From Hyphomonadaceae bacterium UBA4763 (GTDB taxonomy: Bacteria; Pseudomonadota; Alphaproteobacteria; Caulobacterales; Aquidulcibacteraceae): DNA of 12,210 nucleotides. Made by a program: the position numbers and the translations under genes. Position 1 is the stretch's first letter. Each line of letters begins with the position of its first letter. Positions 7,172 through 12,210 of the stretch are shown piece after piece. The notes under the pieces were generated by a model. The model worked only from the letters and a program-made list of their open reading frames with translations. It made no database searches and had not been told where the DNA came from. The stretch lies in assembly GCA_002403455.1 (NCBI GenBank), contig DHHV01000091.1, forward strand, positions 3,356-15,565. The letters run 5' to 3'.

Positions 7172-7185
7172 GGGGCTATAGCTCC
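7172..7185. promoter_or_regulatory. Palindrome upstream of tatA
   Basis: GGGGCTATAGCTCC is symmetric around an exact 8-bp palindrome GCTATAGC. It lies in the 50-bp scpB-tatA gap, 22 bases before the tatA start and just before its ribosome site (GGGAG). It could be a binding site, or its TATAGC could be a -10 element of a tat promoter, but no convincing -35 was found at the right distance. Role is speculative. Confidence 0.2.
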
Positions 7186-7207
7186 AGCGCAATCGGGAGA
7201 TGGCCCC

Positions 7208-7444
7208 ATGGCCCCAAGCATTTGGCAATTGTTGATCATCGGCGTTATCGTGCTGCTCTTGTTCGGCGGTCGCGGTAAATTGTCGTCAATGATGGCCGAT
7301 TTGGCGAAAGGTATCCGCGGCTTCCGCAAAGGTCTGTCGGATGGCGACGACGAATCGAATGGCGCCGCGCCAGGAAAGACGCCATTGGTGGGTAAAGGCG
7401 AGACGATCGATCTTGCTGCTCGTAAAGACGAGAGCAAAGTATAA
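7208..7444 (+). CDS. tatA: Sec-independent protein translocase subunit TatA
   Basis: A 78-residue TatA. The short N-terminal membrane helix (residues 3-20, 'PSIWQLLIIGVIVLLLFG') ends in the F-G hinge and is followed by the amphipathic helix 'LSSMMADLAKGIRGFRKGL', then an acidic, unstructured tail. TatA polymerises to form the pore or membrane-thinning patch through which folded twin-arginine proteins cross the inner membrane. GGGAG sits about 8 bases before the ATG. It is followed by tatB after 32 bp, the standard tatABC order. Confidence 0.95.
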   Translation: MAPSIWQLLIIGVIVLLLFGGRGKLSSMMADLAKGIRGFRKGLSDGDDESNGAAPGKTPLVGKGETIDLAARKDESKV

Positions 7445-7476
7445 CGCGTCGGCTAGCGTTAAGGATTTAGACAGCG

Positions 7477-7833
7477 ATGATTCCCGGCATCGGCCCGATG
7501 GAAATGCTGCTGATCGCGATCCTGGCGATTATTGTCATCGGCCCGAAGGATCTGCCACTCTTGATGCGCCGCATTGGCGCGTTCCTGCGCAAAGCGCGCG
7601 CCGCCGCGGCGGATTTCCAGGCCAGTCTTGACGAGATCGGCCGCCAATCGGAAATCGACGCGTTGCGCAAAGAGATGCAAGCGTTAAAAGCCAATGCCAG
7701 TTTTGCCAATCCACCGCCCGATTTGGCGGCGGCGCAACGTGACATCGATGACGCGATGAACGCCCCGCCCGCGCCCGATCCTGCCAAATCTGAACCGGCG
7801 CAATCGCCGGTCGAACGAAGCGGAACGCCATGA
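7477..7833 (+). CDS. tatB: Sec-independent protein translocase subunit TatB
   Basis: A 118-residue TatB. The N-terminal membrane helix carries the conserved glutamate ('IGPMEMLLIAILAIIVIGPKDLP') and the G-P hinge that separates TatB from TatA. The amphipathic helix 'LMRRIGAFLRKARAAAADF' follows, then a longer coiled region ('EIGRQSEIDALRKEMQALKA') and a proline-rich tail. TatB and TatC form the receptor for twin-arginine signal peptides. The stop overlaps the tatC start by ATGA. AAGGAT about 12 bases upstream is the likely ribosome site. Confidence 0.95.
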   Translation: MIPGIGPMEMLLIAILAIIVIGPKDLPLLMRRIGAFLRKARAAAADFQASLDEIGRQSEIDALRKEMQALKANASFANPPPDLAAAQRDIDDAMNAPPAPDPAKSEPAQSPVERSGTP

Positions 7834-8651
7834 AAGCCGGCGCCCACCGCGACGAGGATGAGGTCGAATCCTCGCGCGCGCCATTGCTGGAGCATCTGGA
7901 AGAGCTGCGCCGGCGCCTGATTGTGGCCTGTTTGGCGGTGCTATTGTGCTCAATTGGCGCATTTTTTGCGGCCAATTGGATCTATAATGCGCTGCTATGG
8001 CCCTATGAAATCGGCGTAGAACGCGCCGTCGGGGCCGAAAAAGCGCAGGATTTGCGCCTTATTTACACCGCACCGCTCGAGTTTTTCGTCGTAAAATTGA
8101 AGATTGCGCTGTTTGGCGGCTTCGGTTTGGCGTTCCCGGTGGTGGCTTTTGAGCTCTATAAGTTCGTTGCGCCCGGGCTTTATCGCCATGAAAAGGCGAC
8201 CGTGGCCCCGTATTTAGTGGCTGCGCCGCTACTTTTTGTGCTGGGCGCCGGCCTTGCCTATGCGTTTGTCATGCCTTTGGTGATGCAATTTGCCGTCGGC
8301 CAAGGCTTTGAGGGGCGCGCCACGATCGAGTTATTGCCAAAAGTCAGCGATTATTTGAGCCTGGCGATGGCGTTAATCCTTGCCTTTGGCATCTCTTTTC
8401 AGCTGCCGGTGGTGTTGATGCTGGGCGCGCGCGCCGGTTTTGTCACCGCTTCGGGTCTTCGCAAGGGCCGAAAATACGCCATTGTGGCGATCTTCGTGTT
8501 CGCCGCTTTCGTCACGCCGCCCGATATTTGGAGTCAAACCGCGCTCGCGATCCCGCTTTTGCTGCTTTATGAGGCATCGATTTTCGGCGTCCTACTGGTC
8601 GAACGCGGCCGCGCCAAAGACGAGCTCGAGCAAGAGGCGGCGGCGGAGTAA
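7830..8651 (+). CDS. tatC: Sec-independent protein translocase subunit TatC
   Basis: A 273-residue TatC with six membrane segments. The N-terminal 'PLLEHLEELRRRL' carries the glutamates that contact the twin-arginine signal, and the first cytoplasmic loop has 'FELYKFVAPGLYRHEK', close to the family hallmark 'FQ.W.F..PGLy..Ek'. Later hallmarks 'YLSLAMALILAFGISFQLPVVL' and 'FVTPPDIWSQTALAIPLLLLYE' are also intact. TatC recruits substrate and TatA. It begins with ATGA overlap on tatB. The next gene in many alphaproteobacteria would be serS; here the sequence drops into an AT-rich region within a few dozen bases of the stop. Confidence 0.96.
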   Translation: MKAGAHRDEDEVESSRAPLLEHLEELRRRLIVACLAVLLCSIGAFFAANWIYNALLWPYEIGVERAVGAEKAQDLRLIYTAPLEFFVVKLKIALFGGFGLAFPVVAFELYKFVAPGLYRHEKATVAPYLVAAPLLFVLGAGLAYAFVMPLVMQFAVGQGFEGRATIELLPKVSDYLSLAMALILAFGISFQLPVVLMLGARAGFVTASGLRKGRKYAIVAIFVFAAFVTPPDIWSQTALAIPLLLLYEASIFGVLLVERGRAKDELEQEAAAE

Positions 8652-8693
8652 CGGTTTACGGGCCAAATTAATTTTGACGGAACCAAATTATGT

Positions 8694-9107
8694 CTATCTT
8701 CGCGTGTTACTTTTCACTTGAGGCAACTCGTTGATCCGTTCCCGGTCGGCATTAGATAATCTCTCAATAAACGTTCGCTGTATCACTTTATGGTTATTAG
8801 CGATGTTGAGGATCAACACCTTAAAGCCGACCAGCACCTTTGGTATATCCCTCGGAAATGAAAACTGAAATTCAACGTCTTCGACGCCACGAAAATTCTC
8901 GACGCCACGAAAATTCATGCAATCTTGAATGTTAACGCCATTGGTAAGGTCCTCAAAGAGGTTCATTACCGTATATTCAGGATTTTCGGAATACTTCTCT
9001 TTTACATACCGAAATAATGATCCCGCATTATGCGAAAGGCGTCCCCAAGCATCTTCACCTAAAACCTCTGGTGGACCCATTTGAACGGGACAAGTTCTCC
9101 TTGGCAT
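8694..9107 (-). CDS. Hypothetical protein with tandem NFRGVE repeat and lectin-like strand pattern
   Basis: A 137-residue protein that I do not recognise. The start at 9107 has GGAG seven bases upstream, a strong ribosome site, so it is probably expressed. Residues 65-70 and 71-76 are an exact repeat of NFRGVE produced by an 18-bp tandem duplication. The following segment, V-E-F-Q-F-S-F, six residues, then P-K-V-L-V-G-F (78-95) and I-A-N-N (102-105), resembles the strand pattern of H-type lectin domains ('F...F...P.V.vg...ld...n'), but the aromatic end of that domain is absent. There is no signal peptide. Codon use includes AGG and AGA at residues 3-4, unlike the core genes. It lies downstream of and in the same direction as the gene at 9182-9823, in the AT-rich block. 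Function unknown. Confidence 0.65.
   Translation of the reverse strand: MPRRTCPVQMGPPEVLGEDAWGRLSHNAGSLFRYVKEKYSENPEYTVMNLFEDLTNGVNIQDCMNFRGVENFRGVEDVEFQFSFPRDIPKVLVGFKVLILNIANNHKVIQRTFIERLSNADRERINELPQVKSNTRR
8881..8916. repeat. Perfect 18-bp tandem duplication
   Basis: Bases 8881-8898 (TCGACGCCACGAAAATTC) are repeated exactly at 8899-8916 with nothing between. The unit is a multiple of three, so the reading frame of the gene on the minus strand is kept and six residues (NFRGVE) are duplicated. Confidence 0.97.
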
Positions 9108-9135
9108 AGATACTCTCCATTACATCTTTTTACGC

Positions 9136-9164
9136 ACTATAGAACTGTACTCACATTAACCTAA
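9136..9164 (-). promoter_or_regulatory. Weak candidate promoter for the 8694-9107 gene
   Basis: On the minus strand, TATAGT (complement of 9136-9141) is one base off the sigma70 -10 consensus. It is 17 bases from TTAGGT (complement of 9159-9164), a poor -35. The placement, about 29 bases before the start codon, is sensible, but the -35 match is low. Confidence 0.22.
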
Positions 9165-9181
9165 GGGCGATATGTGTGTAA

Positions 9182-9823
9182 CTACCCAGCCTTGCGCTCC
9201 TTATCTGCTTGACCAGTAGTGCCCGTAATTAAGCGAAATTCCCCTGATCTAGATACGGCACTAAGTTCCTTATCGAGATTTTTACAAGATTCCAAACAGT
9301 CGTCAATATAGCTCATCACGATCCTAACAGACCCTGGCGACGCTCCATTTTTGCCAGTGTGAAGGAGTGTCTCCGTTTGGTTATGGCCCATTTGATCAAT
9401 TTTATAGTACAGTGTACCGCCATTGCGTGAAAGACATTCCTCCAGGCGGCGAACGTGTTCTTCAAATTCTGCAATTAGCAAAGCTAGTTTAGCTGAAATA
9501 AGATCGTCGAATTTTCGAAAGATAAAATTCAAGTTCGGCGAAAAACGGACGCGTATCAGCTGAACAGTATTATCTTGTGGCTGATTGACGTAATCGGAGA
9601 ACAACTCCTGGCTATAAGTGAGCGACTGAATATATGATCGAATATTTTTTCCTGCAAGTTTGCACGATAAGCGAAACGATTCACTTCGTCTACGGTGATC
9701 CAGCGCTCGCCTAATTTCTTCACGAAACAGCGCGACGAATGACAGAATAATCGTTGAAAAAGCAGATATTAGCTCGTCCCAAGCCTTCAGTGATTCTAAC
9801 CAGCTAACAAGACCTGACAACAT
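9182..9823 (-). CDS. Hypothetical protein with N-terminal membrane segment
   Basis: A 213-residue protein that I do not recognise. GGAG lies six bases before the ATG at 9823, supporting real translation. Residues about 19-33 (ISAFSTIILSFVALF) form one probable membrane segment, followed at once by a basic stretch (R-E-E-I-R-R ... H-R-R-R), which puts the rest in the cytoplasm by the positive-inside rule. The body is mostly helical, including 'AKLALLIAEFEEHVRRLEECL' at about 111-131, with a polar, glycine-rich segment near 150-165 and a charged tail. No catalytic motif (nuclease, ATPase, kinase, protease) was found. Codon use and base composition are AT-rich compared with tatC and the downstream crotonase gene. 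It precedes the 8694-9107 gene by 74 bp in the same direction, so the two may be co-transcribed. Confidence 0.65.
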   Translation of the reverse strand: MLSGLVSWLESLKAWDELISAFSTIILSFVALFREEIRRALDHRRRSESFRLSCKLAGKNIRSYIQSLTYSQELFSDYVNQPQDNTVQLIRVRFSPNLNFIFRKFDDLISAKLALLIAEFEEHVRRLEECLSRNGGTLYYKIDQMGHNQTETLLHTGKNGASPGSVRIVMSYIDDCLESCKNLDKELSAVSRSGEFRLITGTTGQADKERKAG

Positions 9824-9854
9824 AAACAGCTCCGCGACACATTATTAATTCTGT

Positions 9855-9947
9855 ATGTGCCCGATTCACTACGTCAGAGTGCTGATCAAAAATGGAAGGA
9901 GCTGCAAAATGCCATCTAAGCTTACTTATCGAATCTTGCTACTCTAA
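9855..9947 (+). pseudogene. Possible truncated gene start at the island edge (30-codon open frame)
   Basis: An open frame from ATG 9855, with an inner ATG at 9909 preceded by a perfect AAGGAG seven bases upstream, encodes only 12 further residues (MPSKLTYRILLL) before TAA at 9945-9947, inside the 3' end of the crotonase gene. A strong ribosome site in front of so short a frame suggests the 5' remnant of a gene cut off where the AT-rich block joins host-like DNA. It could equally be chance. Confidence 0.2.
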
Positions 9948-10720
9948 TCCCCGCTAAAATTGGCCGGGCGTTTTTGGAAAAAAGCCGCAACGCCTTCGGC
10001 AAAATCAGCGCTTTGGCCGGCGTCGCGTTGAAACAGCCGCTCGCGCTGCAATTGCGTCTCCCAGCGCGCATCGAGCCCCGCCCAAGCGGCCATGCGGATC
10101 AATTTGAGCGCGCGGGTTGGACCATTGGCTAAATTTTGGGCGATTTCAAGCGCTTGCGTCAACAGATCCTCAGGTGCCGCAACCCGGTTTATCAGCCCCC
10201 AGGCGAGCGCGGTCTCGGCCGGCAATTTCTCGCCGAGCAGCATCAATTCCATCGCTCGGGCGCGGCCAATCGCGCGCGTCAGCAGATAGGTCGCGCCGCC
10301 ATCGGGAACGAGCCCAATCCGCCGAAACGCCTGCAAGAAATAGGCGTCCTTGCTCGCCAAAATCAAATCGCCCATCAGCGCGATCGACGCGCCAATACCC
10401 GCAGCCGCGCCATTCACCGCCGTCACCAGCGGCACGCGGCAATCGCGCAGTGCTTGCATCAACGGGTTGTAATGGGTCTCCAGCGCGTCGCCGACATCGA
10501 TCGGGCCGCCCTCGGGCGAGAGCCGCGGGGCCGCCAGATTGGCGCCCGAGCAAAACGCCCGACCGCTGCCGGTCAACAAGATCGCGCGCGCCGAATGTTG
10601 CGCATCCATGATCGCATCGGCAAGCGCCGCCGCGTCATCCGGCGTCACCGCATTCATGCTGGCGGGATCGTCAAGCGTTAACAGCGCCACCGCGCCATGA
10701 TCTTGTCGTTGGATTTGCAC
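9944..10720 (-). CDS. Enoyl-CoA hydratase/isomerase family protein (PaaG-like)
   Basis: A 258-residue crotonase-fold enzyme. The oxyanion-hole segments are intact: 'GSGRAFCSGANL' at about 51-62 and 'VNGAAAGIGASIAL' at 102-115. At the two positions where rat enoyl-CoA hydratase has catalytic glutamates (Glu144 and Glu164), this protein has serine in 'GASIAL' and aspartate D140 in 'RIGLVPDGGATYLL'. Keeping only the Asp is the pattern of PaaG-type isomerases (2-(1,2-epoxy-1,2-dihydrophenyl)acetyl-CoA isomerase) and related delta3-delta2 isomerases, so isomerase is more likely than hydratase. The substrate cannot be told without other paa genes nearby, and none is in the window. It starts with GTG at 10720 behind an excellent GGGGAGG site six bases upstream. 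Composition is host-like. Confidence 0.88.
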   Translation of the reverse strand: MQIQRQDHGAVALLTLDDPASMNAVTPDDAAALADAIMDAQHSARAILLTGSGRAFCSGANLAAPRLSPEGGPIDVGDALETHYNPLMQALRDCRVPLVTAVNGAAAGIGASIALMGDLILASKDAYFLQAFRRIGLVPDGGATYLLTRAIGRARAMELMLLGEKLPAETALAWGLINRVAAPEDLLTQALEIAQNLANGPTRALKLIRMAAWAGLDARWETQLQRERLFQRDAGQSADFAEGVAAFFQKRPANFSGD

Positions 10721-10803
10721 GGAAAACCTCCCCGGTGCGAGCGTTTTCTTATGCTAAACGCGCGTTGGCTTTTTACCAGGGGGCTGCCGCTGCGGCGTCA
10801 GCG

Positions 10804-11856
10804 TCAAGCGGCCGGTTGCAGCGGGGTTTCGATGGTGACGCGATTACGGCCATTGCGTTTAGAGGTGTATAGCGCTTCGTCGGCGCGCTCGATCAGACTT
10901 GATACTGAATCGGTTCGCCGGATTTGCGCAATGCCGAACGAGGCGGTCACGAGCCCTAATTCTTCATTGGTCGAGCGTCGATAGAGGCGCTTGCTGCTGA
11001 TCGCAACACGGGCGGCTTCAGCGATTCGATGGGCTTCCTGAAGCCCAGTTTTGGGCATGACAATGGCGAATTCTTCGCCGCCATAGCGCGCGACGATATG
11101 ATCGGCAGAGGCAGTTTTTTGGAGGACGCTGGCGACAAAGCGGATGATCTGGTCGCCCCTCTGGTGGCCCCAAGTGTCGTTGAAGCGCTTGAAGTGATCA
11201 ATATCGACCATCATCAAGGTCAAAGGCGTGATGGTTTTCACGGCGGCGTCGAATGCTTCATGCAAGCGCGTGTCGAACATTTTCCGATTGGCGACACCCG
11301 TCAACGCGTCTTGCAACGCGTCCGTGCGCGCGTCCTTTAAGGATTGTCGCAAACTTGACACTTCTATGGAGGTCGCGGACAGCTTTTGAGCGAGACTGCG
11401 ATTTTCCGCTGCGAGTTCGGCCGAGGCCGCCCCTAATTCTCCCACAAGGCTACGAATTTTTGCGAGGTCGGTCGTTTTTTCCAGCGCTTTGGCCGTATTT
11501 GATATGCGATCTGCAAACTTCTCGTTTGATGTCGCCGCTGATGCCAGAACCTCAAGAATGCTGGCGAGCTCGCGAGAGATTTGCTCACCTGCATTAATGA
11601 CATGCACGTCCAACGCGTCATTTGCGAAGAATTGTTTATGAAGTTCATTCACTCGTTCCAAAGTGAATTGCACACCGACTTTCAGCTCAGCGTCGATAAC
11701 CTCACGCAATTGCGGGTTGATATCCAAAACATAGGCCAGCCATACCTCGTATGCTTTCGGCGTACCGGGCAGTCCCAACGAAAGCGCAAGCGCCAGTGCT
11801 TCTTTTGCGCGTTGAGGGCCTAAAGGCCCAAGCAACGCTTCCTCCAAAGCCCGCAT
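10804..11856 (-). CDS. Diguanylate cyclase (GGDEF domain, no canonical I-site)
   Basis: A 350-residue cytoplasmic protein. Residues about 35-78 ('AYEVWLAYVLDINPQLREVID...NELHKQFF') form the small helical N-terminal region found in many alphaproteobacterial diguanylate cyclases. A helical, probably coiled-coil segment follows at about 90-180 and can mediate dimerisation. The GGDEF domain (about 183-340) has 'DALTGVANRKMFD', the metal aspartate in 'MMVDIDHFKRFNDTWGHQRGD' (D218) and the active-site motif G-G-E-E-F at 259-263, so it should make cyclic di-GMP. The allosteric RxxD inhibitory site, five residues before GGEEF, is replaced by S-A-D-H (250-253), so product inhibition is probably absent. 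No membrane segment is visible. The start at 11856 has GGGA eight bases upstream. The 83-bp gap to the crotonase gene leaves co-transcription open. Confidence 0.93.
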   Translation of the reverse strand: MRALEEALLGPLGPQRAKEALALALSLGLPGTPKAYEVWLAYVLDINPQLREVIDAELKVGVQFTLERVNELHKQFFANDALDVHVINAGEQISRELASILEVLASAATSNEKFADRISNTAKALEKTTDLAKIRSLVGELGAASAELAAENRSLAQKLSATSIEVSSLRQSLKDARTDALQDALTGVANRKMFDTRLHEAFDAAVKTITPLTLMMVDIDHFKRFNDTWGHQRGDQIIRFVASVLQKTASADHIVARYGGEEFAIVMPKTGLQEAHRIAEAARVAISSKRLYRRSTNEELGLVTASFGIAQIRRTDSVSSLIERADEALYTSKRNGRNRVTIETPLQPAA

Positions 11857-12210
11857 GGAAATTCCCTGCTCGATCCAAAACAGACCTGTGGAGCATCAGC
11901 CATATATATTAAGAATTTCTATCAGACTTTATAGCGAACAACACATTTGGTCCAAAAATATCCCGCCCGTCGCGACTGACGATGCGAATTCAGCAGCCAT
12001 TGAAGAAGTTCGACTTCACCGATCGCATTACCGGCCCGCAAGTGTTTGGCGGCTAGGCCACTAAATGGCTTTTGTCGAGGATTTCTCATTCTTTGCGCGG
12101 GCGTCGGCTAGTGTCCTGAACCAGAAGTTCGTCCGATAATTGGGTCAGGCGTTTAGCGAACTTATTGTTCAAAATGACACTATAACTTATTGATTTCTAG
12201 TGTGGCTTTG
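11857..12210. other. Gene-poor AT-richer right end
   Basis: The 354 bp after the diguanylate cyclase start contain its promoter but no convincing protein gene. A plus-strand frame without stops from about 11910 ends at a TAG (12054-12056). Its last part, from an ATG at 11982, reads as a 24-residue peptide ending 'KKFDFTDRITGPQVFGG', which has no ribosome site and which I do not recognise. It may be the 3' remnant of a gene. Another 24-codon frame at 12065-12139 has no support either. Confidence 0.4.
12109..12205. repeat. Short inverted and direct repeats, possible mobile-element margin
   Basis: TAGTGTC at 12109-12115 is the exact reverse complement of GACACTA at 12176-12182, and TAGTGT recurs in direct orientation at 12198-12203. 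Inside the first pair, CCTGAACC (12115-12122) and GGGTCAGG (12142-12149) are also complementary at seven of eight bases. Such short terminal-type repeats in an AT-rich, gene-poor stretch are compatible with the end of an insertion sequence or a small non-autonomous element, but no transposase is visible before the window ends. Confidence 0.25.

Noticed and set aside
10117..10681. Plus-strand frames opposite the crotonase gene
   Set aside because: Arginine/proline/serine-rich translations typical of antisense GC-rich DNA; the minus strand carries a complete enzyme.
1..12210. CRISPR array, tRNA or rRNA gene
   Set aside because: No regularly spaced repeats, no cloverleaf with a T-loop GTTCRA pattern and no rRNA-like conserved stretches were seen.

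Overview
The window is chromosomal DNA from an alphaproteobacterium. Two things point there: the conserved block erpA | dgt - SPOR protein - nagZ - scpA - scpB - tatA - tatB - tatC, which is a familiar alphaproteobacterial arrangement, and the GC-rich codon use (GCG, CGC, GGC) of every core gene. The genus cannot be fixed from the sequence alone.

Left part (1-1813): a polysaccharide-export pair is read outward from a short AT-rich divergent promoter region. A Wzz/GumC-type chain-length determinant (minus, cut by the window edge) faces away from a small Wza-type outer-membrane lipoprotein (plus). A small Sel1-repeat protein converges on the wza-like gene. Between it and erpA lies 324 bp without a credible protein gene. 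Its centre (about 1951-2125) contains a series of nested complementary segments, which I propose as a structured RNA, perhaps 6S-like.

Middle part (2138-8651): erpA (iron-sulphur carrier) is read left and dgt (dNTPase) right. Downstream of dgt a tightly packed plus-strand operon links cell-envelope and chromosome functions: a membrane-anchored SPOR protein (septal peptidoglycan binding), NagZ (muropeptide recycling), ScpA and ScpB (condensin partners of SMC), and the complete twin-arginine translocase TatA-TatB-TatC. Four-base ATGA overlaps join SPOR/nagZ, nagZ/scpA and tatB/tatC. The two aminoacyl-tRNA synthetase genes usually interleaved or adjacent in this cluster (argS after dgt, serS after tatC) are both missing.

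Accessory part (about 8660-9945): immediately after tatC, where serS would be expected, the sequence becomes visibly AT-richer and holds two minus-strand genes of unknown function, each with a strong Shine-Dalgarno sequence. The upstream one encodes a probably membrane-anchored protein. The downstream one encodes a small protein with an 18-bp in-frame tandem duplication and a strand pattern recalling H-type lectins. This is the best candidate for something undescribed.

Right part (9944-12210): a PaaG-like crotonase-family gene and a diguanylate cyclase without a canonical I-site, both minus strand, with host-like composition. The last ~350 bp are AT-richer and gene-poor, with short inverted repeats near the edge that may be the margin of a mobile element.
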